A stretch of DNA of 10,923 nucleotides, taken from Burkholderia sp. (GTDB lineage Bacteria; Pseudomonadota; Gammaproteobacteria; Burkholderiales; Burkholderiaceae). Within the stretch, counting starts at the first letter, position 1. Each line of letters begins with the position of its first letter. Both the position numbers and the translations under genes were made by a program. The stretch spans positions 1-10,923 of the forward strand of contig JAQGMD010000092.1 in NCBI GenBank assembly GCA_028292565.1, read 5' to 3'. A model generated the notes under the pieces. The model was given only the letters and a program-made list of their open reading frames with translations, was not told the origin of the DNA and searched no databases. Shown in pieces: positions 1 to 6,512 of the stretch.

Positions 1-1
1 C

Positions 2-388
2 TACTACGTCAGCCAGTCAGTCCTGAAGGGCAGCGCCGCGGACGGGCCGGCCATCGCGCGTATCTCCGCCGCCGAGATCGAGGGCGCGGTCATCGCGCAG
101 GTCCGTGGGTTGCTGCGCCAGCCGGAGGTGGTGCTTGGGGCTTGGCGCACAGCGCGGGCGTCGTCCTCGGACATGACTGAGGACGAGGCCCGGCTAGCGC
201 TGGAGCGGCTGGACCCGCTCTGGGAGGAGCTCTTCCCGGCAGAGCAGGCGCGCATCATCCACCTGCTGGTCGACCGCGTAGATATTGGGGCGGGCGGCGC
301 CGACGTGCGGCTGAAGCTGGAGGGATTGAGCAGCCTGGTGCGCGACCTCGCGGCCTCACCGGCTGACCCGGTGCAGGCAGCAGCATGA
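2..388 (+). CDS. Large serine recombinase, C-terminal part (5' end outside window)
   Basis: Only the last 128 residues are visible; the catalytic resolvase domain would lie left of the window. The segment starts with YYVSQSVLKG, typical of the end of the recombinase zinc-ribbon region. It continues through RISAAEIEGAV and ends with a helical tail containing ERLDPLWEELFPAEQARI and a last strand VDIGAGGADVRLKLEGL. This layout is known from large serine recombinases that act as integrases or invertases of mobile elements. The TGA stop (386-388) overlaps the ATG of the next gene (385-387), so the two are probably translationally coupled. A second copy of this tail end occurs at 4052-4138. The family is clear, but whether the complete protein is active cannot be judged here. 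Confidence 0.8.
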   Translation, partial: YYVSQSVLKGSAADGPAIARISAAEIEGAVIAQVRGLLRQPEVVLGAWRTARASSSDMTEDEARLALERLDPLWEELFPAEQARIIHLLVDRVDIGAGGADVRLKLEGLSSLVRDLAASPADPVQAAA

Positions 389-774
389 GCGGCTCGGCGC
401 AGATGCTGACCGTGCGGGTGCCGCTTGCGGTGCAGACGCGGGGTGGACGGAAGCTGCTGCTTACCCCGGCAAGCACCATGAACCGGGCGCCTACGGGTGC
501 CGACAGCACACTGGTGAAGGCGCTGGCCAGGGCATTCCGGTGGCGGCGGATGATGGAGTCAGGGCGCTTTGGCACCATCGACGAACTCGCCGCGGCGGAG
601 AAGATCAACTCGTCCTATGTGTCGCGCGTGCTGCGGTTGACGCTGCTGGCGCCGAATATCGTGGACGCGATCCTGGATGGGCAGCAGCCCGAGGGGATGA
701 CGCTGCCGGTGCTCATGGATCCGTTTTCAGCGGAGTGGGCGAAGCAGGGCGCAACCATGCATCCGGCCGGCTAG
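385..774 (+). CDS. Small HTH accessory protein of the recombinase module (copy 1, intact)
   Basis: This is a 129-residue protein. Residues 1-25 (MSGSAQMLTVRVPLAVQTR) form a probable beta segment, followed by a basic patch around ALARAFRWRRMM (about residues 46-58). A helix-turn-helix-like stretch, IDELAAAEKINSSYVSRVLR, spans about residues 64-85 and resembles the HTH of KorB/ParB-type DNA-binding proteins. The C-terminal part reads LLAPNIVDAILDGQQP. Small ORFs like this are commonly found directly after, or fused to, large serine recombinases in alphaproteobacteria; a role in DNA binding or recombination directionality is inference. The ATG overlaps the recombinase stop. Two damaged paralogues lie downstream (2079-2366 and 4135-4550). 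This is the only copy with an uninterrupted frame. Confidence 0.75.
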   Translation: MSGSAQMLTVRVPLAVQTRGGRKLLLTPASTMNRAPTGADSTLVKALARAFRWRRMMESGRFGTIDELAAAEKINSSYVSRVLRLTLLAPNIVDAILDGQQPEGMTLPVLMDPFSAEWAKQGATMHPAG

Positions 775-820
775 TCGCCACCGCTGTCCGCCAGTGTCAG
801 CATCCAGTGTCAGCATATAG

Positions 821-2062
821 ATGACAGGAGGTCCTTCCACGGGCACGATGATGCACACTCGAACTGTTGCAGCCACCGTCGCAGTGGCCCCGGAGCTAGT
901 CGCCCTCATGTCGCGAGCCTCGACCTCACTAGACGCCGGGCGCCCTAGTGCCCTTTCTTCGGGACTGCGCCAGATCGCCGACCGTATTCCCCGCCTTCGC
1001 ACACAAGGCGCGCGTATTTCTGAGCAGGATACGAAGCGAATTTTAATCACACCGGCGATCGAAGCGCTTGGCGGGGATAGTTTCGACATCGACGAAGTCC
1101 GCAACGAATATCGGCATAACTCAGCGGATAACCCGGTGGATTATGCGCTCTTCCTCAACCGCTCGCCGGTACTTTTTGTTGAGGCGAAACCCCTTGGTCA
1201 TACGCTCGATGACCGAAAATGGATCGTTCAAACGATCAACTACGCGAATGCTGCCGGCGTAGACTGGTGTGTCCTCACAAACGGCGCCGAGTGGCGCATC
1301 TACAAAGTCCACGCTCAGGTTGAAGCGGATCGCAAGCTCTTCACCACCGTGACGATCGAAGACACGCAAGGTATGAACGACGCGGTGCGTGTCTTGGGCC
1401 TGCTCAGCCGCGAAAATATGCGGGCTCGCGCCATCGACGAGCTTTGGCAAGCCTGGCATGTCGACAGGCAAGTGCAGCAGGCACTGGAGCAGACGTTACA
1501 AGACGACGCCTTCGCAACTCTGCTCCGGCGGCGAATACCGCAGCTTAGCCTTGCCGATGTCCGCAAGTCGCTTCGTCGAGCCAACATTGCCGTCAGCTAC
1601 CCGAATATTTTCAGCACCGTCCTTACACCGCCAGTCATTGCGGAGCATCGCAGTGAGTTGGTGGCCGCCAACATGGCCATTGCCACTCTTCCAGTCGCCC
1701 AAACTGCGGCCTCGCAGCCAGAAGAACCACCTACGAACGCGTCACGAGCTGAGCGAGCCGCGGGCAACGAATCCTCGATCCCACGTCGCCGATTCCAGTC
1801 TACTCAGAATCTTTTCGACCTTGGCCGACTTAAGGCGGGAGACACTCTGACTATCAAGGGCCGCACTAATTCCCTAGCTGAGGTGGTCGATGGACGAAGC
1901 GTTGAGTTCAGAGGTGAAAAAATGTCCTTTAATGATTGGGGGCAGCGCGTTACCGGCTGGCCATCGATTCGGATATATACAATGGCCTGCCTACCTGACG
2001 GCAAAACTCTTGATCAGCTTCGCGATCAGCAGGACGCAAGTTCTACAATGCCGCAAAGCTGA
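821..2062 (+). CDS. Stand-alone HsdR-N-like nuclease domain protein with RAMA-like C-terminus
   Basis: This is a 413-residue protein counted from ATG 821. The core at about residues 66-165 has the hallmarks of the N-terminal nuclease domain of type I restriction enzyme R subunits: EQDTKRILITPAIEALG, then VDYAL (Asp107), LFVEAKPLG (Glu121, Lys123), a Gln/Tyr pair in VQTINYA, and WCVLTNGAEWRIY. The Asp...Glu-x-Lys set fits a PD-(D/E)XK active site. There are no helicase motifs. After a polar Pro/Ala-rich linker (about 290-325), residues 330-402 (DLGRLKAGDTLTIKG ... TGWPSIRIYTM ... GKTLDQLR) resemble a RAMA (restriction enzyme adenine methylase-associated) domain. The start is uncertain: AGGAGG at 826-831 favours the in-frame ATGs at 848 or 851, although the spacer is long. 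The gene is visibly AT-richer than its neighbours and lies between two copies of the recombinase accessory gene. A role in DNA restriction or modification sensing is inference. Confidence 0.75.
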   Translation: MTGGPSTGTMMHTRTVAATVAVAPELVALMSRASTSLDAGRPSALSSGLRQIADRIPRLRTQGARISEQDTKRILITPAIEALGGDSFDIDEVRNEYRHNSADNPVDYALFLNRSPVLFVEAKPLGHTLDDRKWIVQTINYANAAGVDWCVLTNGAEWRIYKVHAQVEADRKLFTTVTIEDTQGMNDAVRVLGLLSRENMRARAIDELWQAWHVDRQVQQALEQTLQDDAFATLLRRRIPQLSLADVRKSLRRANIAVSYPNIFSTVLTPPVIAEHRSELVAANMAIATLPVAQTAASQPEEPPTNASRAERAAGNESSIPRRRFQSTQNLFDLGRLKAGDTLTIKGRTNSLAEVVDGRSVEFRGEKMSFNDWGQRVTGWPSIRIYTMACLPDGKTLDQLRDQQDASSTMPQS

Positions 2063-2078
2063 CACTAGATTCTTATGT

Positions 2079-2366
2079 CGGGCTTTCCGGTGGCGGCGGA
2101 TGCCGGAGTAGGGCCGCTTTACCACGATCAACGAGCTGGCCGCGGCCGAGAAGATCAACTCCTCCTACGTCTCCCGCCTTCTGCGGCTGACGCTTCTGGC
2201 GCCGAATGTCGTGGAGGCGATCTTTTACGGCCGGCAGCCTGAGGCGATGACGCTGCCGGGGCTGATGGAGCCGTTTCCGATGGAGTGGGCGGGGCAGCTT
2301 CGTGCCAAATCTAGTTGCCCAGTCAACCCGGATCGAACGGGTGGCACCTTTGACTGCTCCAGGTAG
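2079..2366 (+). pseudogene. Recombinase accessory HTH gene, copy 2 (truncated, nonsense)
   Basis: Homology to copy 1 begins abruptly at the codons for RAFRWRR (2079 onward). It runs through the helix-turn-helix segment (INELAAAEKINSSYVSRLLR) to MEWAGQLR near 2305. The 5' third of the gene, including its start, is absent. A TAG at 2109-2111 interrupts the frame right after RRMPE, where copies 1 and 3 read on. The frame then stays open to a TAG at 2364-2366, but the last residues after QLR share nothing with the other copies. The remnant starts only 16 bases after the stop of the nuclease-like gene, so the truncation edge coincides with the cargo boundary. Confidence 0.75.
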
Positions 2367-2447
2367 CGATGCGCGAGGCGGCCGGGTGATGTATTGGCTT
2401 CGTTTGGCGGCTGTGCTCCTTGCGGCAGACCGCAGGAGGACAACAAC
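2367..2447 (+). promoter_or_regulatory. Leader with strong ribosome binding site for the 541-aa gene
   Basis: AGGAGG at 2434-2439 sits eight bases before a GTG at 2448. This makes GTG 2448 a better start than the in-frame ATG at 2394, which has no comparable site. The rest of the short leader shows no recognisable promoter. Confidence 0.55.
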
Positions 2448-4073
2448 GTGACACCGCGCGGCGCGATCCTGCAAATTGCAAAGATGGTCAGTCAGGACAT
2501 GGCCCGGGGTGCGCCAAGCCGCGCAGCTTTGGATGCCGGTCCGATGCTCGCCCAGGCCGGTGCCACGCCAGATATCGTCGCCTGCTTGGTGTCCGAGGCT
2601 ACCAAGAAACGGCCGGCAGATCGAATCGTCGAAGCCTGCTGTTTTCTGCTCGAAGCCGCGCTGAACGATTTGCGCATCGCCGGCAACGGCGGTGACACCA
2701 GGGCACGCGCAGGTCTTGCGGAGGCCTGTCGAGCAGTGGAGACGGGAGTCACGGCCAACAGTCTTGCCCCACAGGTACTCATGCTGATTGCGCGGGCCTT
2801 TGCTCAGGCCGGGCTCGACCCTGGGCCCGCTCTGAAGGAGGCAACGATCGCGGGCATGGAAGCAGGCTTGCCCGACGCCCCAACGCCACCGGGGCGCGGC
2901 GACTTAGCAGGAAGTCTCGCGCCGCTTGCCGAAGCGCTTGGTCAGGACCCCTTCGCCGTCCACGCAGAGCTGGCCGCCACAGGTGCGGCATTTCCGTCTG
3001 AGCATCGCGCGGTCATGGCTGCGGAACTTGCCACATCAACGATCCCCGCTGTGCGCGAGGCGGCGCTTGGCTTCCTGCTCGACGCCGATCCCGCTCCAGG
3101 CGTCGCGGTGCTGGAGGCGTTGGTCGCGCAGGCGCGCCGCCACCCCGCGCCGAGCCGCCTGGTCGAACGACTTATCAGCCTTCGTCCGTGGTTGCCGTCG
3201 GGGCGCCAAGCCAAGCTGGACTCCGCAATCCGCGCCCTGCGCGCCAACACGGCTGCACCTGTGCCCGCGCCACGCATCGAAGTCACCAGGCTGCTCGCAT
3301 CCTTGTGCGACGGGGCGGGGGCGCAAAGCCTGTTCGCATTGCTCAAGACTGGACGTCGCTTCGCCCTGGCCTCCGTGCTCATCAAGGCGGATGTAGGCGT
3401 AGCGGATGCCTGGGTTCGCGAAGACATGCCGAAGCGTGAGGCGGATGGCATCATTGCCCAGATCACCGGCGCAACCGAGGCGGTTACGGTGCCGATCAGC
3501 TTCGTCCAGGCTCGGCTGGCCGACGCATTGGCGATCAATCTTGCGCAGCGAACCCTGCCGCCGTTTGGCCTGCTGCAAGTCACCGAGGCCCTTGGGCTGG
3601 GCCTGCTGCAGCCGGCCGAGATGTCGCCGATGGCGCTGGCAACCCAACTGCTCGCTGGCCTGCCGCCTGACCAGACCGGAGCCGATGCAACGCGCGCGGC
3701 GCATGCGGACGCCGCGGATTGGCCCGAGCTGTTCGAAACTGTGGGCTCCTGGTTTGAAGCCGGAGAGGCGATCGAGGCGATGCTTCGGCCTATCCCATCG
3801 CGCCGCAAGCGGATCGAGGCGGTCCTGACGCGGCATTTGCCAGGCCGCCTCCAATTTTGGGCAGAGCGCTGCGCCTGGATGGCGGCGACGCTAAAGGGCT
3901 GCGCCACCGACGATAGCGGGCAGTGGCTGAACTTCGCCCTGGTGGCCCGCGACCTTGCCAGCCGAGAGCCTCTGTCCGACCCCACCTTGTTCGACGTCAT
4001 CGCCGAGATGACAGTTGACGCGTTCGCTGCGAGCATACCGAGGCGGCGGCAAACGGGGCGGAGCGGCCGCTGA
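2448..4073 (+). CDS. Unknown 541-residue alpha-helical (HEAT-like) protein
   Basis: I do not recognise this family. The GTG start at 2448 has an ideal AGGAGG eight bases upstream and gives VTPRGAILQIAKMV. The protein is rich in Ala, Leu and charged residues. It has no signal peptide, membrane segment, Walker, protease or nuclease motif that I can see. Stretches such as IPAVREAALGFLLDADPAPG and RLASLCDG-like helices suggest repeated antiparallel helices of HEAT/ARM type, and the C-terminal third has Trp-rich helices (RLQFWAERCAWMAATLKG). Such scaffolds usually bind other proteins or nucleic acid, which is inference. Its last codons and TGA lie inside the recombinase-tail remnant that starts near 4052, so the native C-terminus may have been replaced by about seven foreign residues (QTGRSGR). 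It is the only gene between accessory copies 2 and 3. Confidence 0.65.
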   Translation: MTPRGAILQIAKMVSQDMARGAPSRAALDAGPMLAQAGATPDIVACLVSEATKKRPADRIVEACCFLLEAALNDLRIAGNGGDTRARAGLAEACRAVETGVTANSLAPQVLMLIARAFAQAGLDPGPALKEATIAGMEAGLPDAPTPPGRGDLAGSLAPLAEALGQDPFAVHAELAATGAAFPSEHRAVMAAELATSTIPAVREAALGFLLDADPAPGVAVLEALVAQARRHPAPSRLVERLISLRPWLPSGRQAKLDSAIRALRANTAAPVPAPRIEVTRLLASLCDGAGAQSLFALLKTGRRFALASVLIKADVGVADAWVREDMPKREADGIIAQITGATEAVTVPISFVQARLADALAINLAQRTLPPFGLLQVTEALGLGLLQPAEMSPMALATQLLAGLPPDQTGADATRAAHADAADWPELFETVGSWFEAGEAIEAMLRPIPSRRKRIEAVLTRHLPGRLQFWAERCAWMAATLKGCATDDSGQWLNFALVARDLASREPLSDPTLFDVIAEMTVDAFAASIPRRRQTGRSGR

Positions 4074-4138
4074 AGCTGGAGGGCTTGGCCAGGGTTCTGG
4101 CGACACCGCCGGCCGTATCAGCGAGGGCCGCAGCATGA
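4052..4138 (+). pseudogene. Serine recombinase tail remnant (second copy)
   Basis: In the frame ending at TGA 4136-4138 the sequence reads NGAERPLKLEGL and ends ARAAA. It aligns with the end of the recombinase at 2-388 (GGADVRLKLEGL ... QAAA). As in copy 1, the stop overlaps the ATG of the accessory gene (4135-4137). Everything upstream of this tail is missing and is replaced by the 541-residue gene, which reads through the first bases of the remnant in a different frame. Confidence 0.7.
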
Positions 4139-4550
4139 TTGGCGCCGCGCAGATGCTGACCGTCAGGGTGCCGCTTGCGGTGCAGAACCGGGGTGGACGG
4201 AAGCTGGTTGTGACGCCGTGCAGCATGACGAACCGCGATTCTTCGAGTGCCGACAGCACGCGCGTAAAGGCACTGGCGCGGGCGTTCCGCTGGCGGCGAT
4301 GCTGGAGACGGGCCGGTATGGGACAACCGACGAGCTGGCGGCTGCCGAGAAAATCAACTCGTCCTATGTATCGCGCCTGCTGCGGCTCACGCTGCTGGCG
4401 ACGGATATCGTGGAGGCGATCTTGGACGGGCGGCAGCCGGATGGGATGGCCTTGCCGGGGCTGATGGAGCCGTTTCCGCTGGAGTGGGGATCGCAGTTAC
4501 GCCGGTTAGTAGGCCAATCGCCCGCCTTGGTGATGGGCAGGTCGCCCTAG
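4135..4550 (+). pseudogene. Recombinase accessory HTH gene, copy 3 (frameshifted)
   Basis: The first part (MIGAAQMLTVRVPLAVQNRG to ALARAFRWRR) matches copy 1 in the frame of ATG 4135. At about 4300 one G is missing compared with copy 1 (TGGCGGCGATG against TGGCGGCGGATG). The rest continues in the next frame as AMLETGRYGTTDELAAAEK, then the helix-turn-helix, then LDGRQPDGMALPGLMEPF, to a TAG at 4548-4550. Restoring one base would give a protein slightly longer than copy 1. Homology to copy 2 ends at the same point, after QLR. Confidence 0.75.
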
Positions 4551-4601
4551 CACCCATGAAGCTCGACCCCATACGGGAACACAGCACAAACATCGACTCC
4601 G

Positions 4602-5351
4602 CGCCAGCCAAGTCCGACCGGCGCCGAGGCGCGGAACTTCCTCCGCCGCCTGGTGCGCGAGATCCGTGGTCACTGGCCGCGCGTCGAGATCATGATCTGC
4701 GCCGACAGCCACTACTGCGCGCCGGAGGTGCTGGATTTCTGCCGCGCGGCGCGTATCGACTTCCTGCTTGGTGTCGCCACCACCACCACGCTGCGCCGGC
4801 ATGTCGAGACGCTGGAGGCCCGCACCGCCCGCCGCCACGCGAGCGCGCCGGGCGGGGAGAAGCCGCGGCGCTACAAGGAATTCCATGACGGTGCCGCCAG
4901 CTGGACCCGCGTGGAGCGCATCATCGCCCGTGTCGAAGCCGGCCCGCAGGGCACCGACACGCGCTTCGTCGTCACCAACCTCGCTACCGGATCGGCGCGC
5001 ACGATCTACGAGGACCTCTATTGCCGGCGCGGCCAGGCCGAGAACCATATCAAGGCGTGGAAGCGTCATCTCGCCGCCGACCGCACCTCCTGCTGCCGTG
5101 CTGCCGCCAACCAGTTCCGCCTGATGCTGCACACCGGCGCCTATTGGCTGCTGTGGTCGCTGCGCAGCCTGATGCCGAGGCAATCCACCTGGCGTGTCAC
5201 GCAGTTCGACACGCTCCGACTGCGCCTCGTGAAGCTCGCGACCCGCGTCGTCGCACTGAAGACGCGCGTCATGCTGCATCTGCCGAGCGCCTGTCCCGAC
5301 AAAGCCATCCTGCGCCTAGTGCTCGAACGCCTGCCGCGCCTCACCTGCTGA
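4602..5351 (+). pseudogene. IS1380-family transposase, C-terminal half
   Basis: The open frame carries GAEARNFLRRLVREIRG (from about 4620), ADSHYCAPEVLDFC, FLLGVATTTTLRRH, YKEFHDGAASW, RFVVTNLATG and YCRRGQAENHIKAWK. These are characteristic of IS1380-family DDE transposases. The conserved Asp of ADSHY and the Glu of GQAENHIK are present. The family is usually about 430-460 residues; only about 250 are left, so the N-terminal part with the first catalytic Asp is missing and no plausible start exists other than internal GTG/ATG codons (for example GTG 4653). Residues before PTGAEA may also be shifted by one base (PAKS in the next frame). A perfect six-base stem (CGGGGC/GCCCCG) follows the stop at 5356-5371. 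The copy cannot encode a functional transposase. Confidence 0.8.
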
Positions 5352-5589
5352 GCAACGGGGCGGACGCCCCGATCAAGCCACAGACAACGCAACCCGCCAG
5401 ACCCGCGATAAGCGCCAAAAAGCCGCCCACAACGCGGGCGGGGCTCAAACGCGACCGCGTATCCGTTGACGCGCCACGCGCCCGCCGTTTGCGCACCCAA
5501 CCCGGCCTCGTGAATTTTCCGGGCTAGACCGCGAGCACATCACCGGCGAGGGGACGCTAGCGATCGGCATCGGCGGGGTCGAGCCATTA
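5352..5589. other. IS1380 3' non-coding segment and short spacer
   Basis: No gene is evident here. The first part is the non-coding 3' part of the IS1380 remnant. From 5527 to 5589 there is a short unassigned spacer whose plus strand could read as a peptide with ITGEGTLAIGIGGVEP, but it has no start and runs into the antisense of the toxin-like gene. Confidence 0.4.
5503..5526 (+). repeat. Probable right terminal repeat of the IS1380-family element
   Basis: The GGCCTCGTGAATTTTCCGGG block resembles termini of alphaproteobacterial IS1380-type elements. It lies about 150 bases after the transposase stop, as expected for the right end. No matching left terminus was found in the window, consistent with loss of the 5' half. 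Confidence 0.4.
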
Positions 5590-6057
5590 TCAGATGCGCG
5601 CCCAACCCAAGTGAGGCTCCGCATCAGCAAGCGTGCCTTTTGGAAGCATATCTGTCGCTTCCCACATTTTCGCCGTTGAGTACATGACCGGAATACCTCC
5701 TATGCTTACAGCATCGTTAATCGCAAATGCTCCTATACGAAAGCCTTTGTCATCTCTTTTGCTCTCAACGGTGTAATTCAGCTCTTGGTTTTCGTCGGCA
5801 TCTTGCAAGGCTAGCCGCTCGTTTTTGGTGTCGTCTAGCGCTGCAAATGTAACCAGATGCCCGGCTTGAACAGCTGGGTGATGCTCATTTTGTTGGGCGC
5901 TTTCCCGACGGCTTCCGTAGCGACCATACCAACTCTTGGTCGTTGGATTTACCAAGAACGAAAGCACATGAGGCTGGGCGGGCGGCCGAGCTAGAATCTC
6001 CTGGAGCGCCCAACGCATGAATGCTTCCTGAGCTCCAGTTCGCTTATTGCTGGTCAT
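5590..6057 (-). CDS. Orphan polymorphic-toxin C-terminal-domain-like protein
   Basis: This is a 155-residue protein with visibly lower GC than its neighbours. The C-terminal half has a pattern I associate with nuclease-like C-terminal domains of bacterial polymorphic toxins (often named type 5): HPAVQAGHL, then NERLALQDADENQ, then IGGIPVMYSTAKMWEATDMLP, ending in a GT...AE.H.GW tail. The AGH histidine and the DADEN acids are candidate catalytic residues. No N-terminal delivery domain (RHS, PAAR, LXG, filamentous haemagglutinin) is present; the protein starts MTSNKRTGAQEAF. The start ATG (6055-6057) has only a weak AGG upstream. No obvious immunity gene follows. Either this is a free-standing toxin or effector, or a toxin tip cut off from a longer gene by the adjacent IS debris. 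The family assignment is from memory of the motif pattern and is uncertain. Confidence 0.5.
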   Translation of the reverse strand: MTSNKRTGAQEAFMRWALQEILARPPAQPHVLSFLVNPTTKSWYGRYGSRRESAQQNEHHPAVQAGHLVTFAALDDTKNERLALQDADENQELNYTVESKRDDKGFRIGAFAINDAVSIGGIPVMYSTAKMWEATDMLPKGTLADAEPHLGWARI

Positions 6058-6187
6058 GGTGCCTGATCACCCTTCGATAACTCAATTCAGTGGCCGGCAA
6101 TTTAGGTCAGCTCTGCAGTCTAACGGACGCGCTTATCGGTTTGTAGCAAAAAGCTAAGGGGCGCTCTGAGACCGCGAGTCACGTGCT
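6058..6187. other. Intergenic stretch upstream of the toxin-like gene
   Basis: This is an AT-richer spacer between the minus-strand toxin-like gene and the IS3 terminus. It should hold the promoter of the toxin-like gene, but I see no convincing -35/-10 pair and no ORF. Confidence 0.3.
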
Positions 6188-6325
6188 TGTCCGGTGGAGT
6201 GGCCCCCATCAAACCGGACATGCGGCTTGGGTTGCTGACTGCTCAGCGATGAACTCACGCGGCGAGCGCATGCGCAAGCCGGAGTGGGGGTGGATGGTGT
6301 TGTAGTCCTCGAACCAGGCAGGGAT
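6188..6325 (-). mobile_element. IS3-family element, terminal remnant with transposase C-terminus
   Basis: Read on the minus strand, 6325 down to the stop at 6209-6211 gives IPAWFEDYNTIHPHSGLRM followed by RSPREFIAEQSATQAACPV. This is the typical end of an IS3-family OrfB transposase (integrase core tail with the HPHSGL motif). The element ends with TG at 6188. A perfect eight-base inverted repeat, TGTCCGGT (6188-6195) and ACCGGACA (6213-6220), spans the stop codon. The remainder of the element is missing; at 6322-6325 it abuts an IS630-family remnant. Confidence 0.75.
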
Positions 6326-6407
6326 CGTCGGCACCTTCACACCCGACGAGTGCGCCAATTACTTCGCTGAAGCCGGATACGATGCAGCCTGATCGGAAAC
6401 CGCTCTA
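6324..6407 (+). mobile_element. IS630-family element, right-end remnant
   Basis: The plus strand reads IVGTFTPDECANYFAEAGYD ending AA and a TGA at 6390-6392. This is the C-terminus of an IS630-family transposase (compare FSPDECRNYLAHSGY at the end of the copy at 7735). It is followed by GAAACCGCTC and TA (6406-6407), a typical IS630 terminus with the TA target. It differs clearly from the copy at 6720-7750, so it comes from another element. Confidence 0.65.
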
Positions 6408-6452
6408 GAGAAGCGTTACAGAAAAAAATTTCAGCGCGGATCCCGAAATGGC

Positions 6453-6482
6453 TTGTACCATCGGAGGGCTATTGCCTATGCT
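6453..6482 (+). promoter_or_regulatory. Candidate sigma-70 promoter of the 68-residue gene
   Basis: TTGTAC (6453-6458) and TATGCT (6477-6482) are separated by 18 bases and lie about 30 bases before the start codon at 6513. It is found by eye only. Confidence 0.3.
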
Positions 6483-6512
6483 TTAGATCTGAGAAGTTGG
6501 AAGGAGACGAAT

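Noticed and set aside
2394..2447. Longer start of the 541-residue gene at ATG 2394
   Set aside because: It has no ribosome binding site, whereas GTG 2448 has AGGAGG eight bases upstream.
2942..4036. Long minus-strand open frames (364 and 272 residues) opposite the 541-residue gene
   Set aside because: They lie antisense to a gene with a strong ribosome binding site, are rich in Arg, Ser and Ala as expected for GC-rich antisense frames, and show no motif.
4506..5279. Minus-strand frame of 257 residues over the IS1380 transposase
   Set aside because: It is the antisense shadow of a clearly recognised transposase.
5356..5371. Hairpin CGGGGC/GCCCCG after the IS1380 transposase as a terminator
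   Set aside because: The stem is short and no T-run follows, so a Rho-independent terminator is not supported.
5527..5640. Plus-strand peptide with ITGEGTLAIGIGGVEP
   Set aside because: It looks somewhat protein-like but has no start, is short, and overlaps the end of the minus-strand toxin-like gene; too weak to call.
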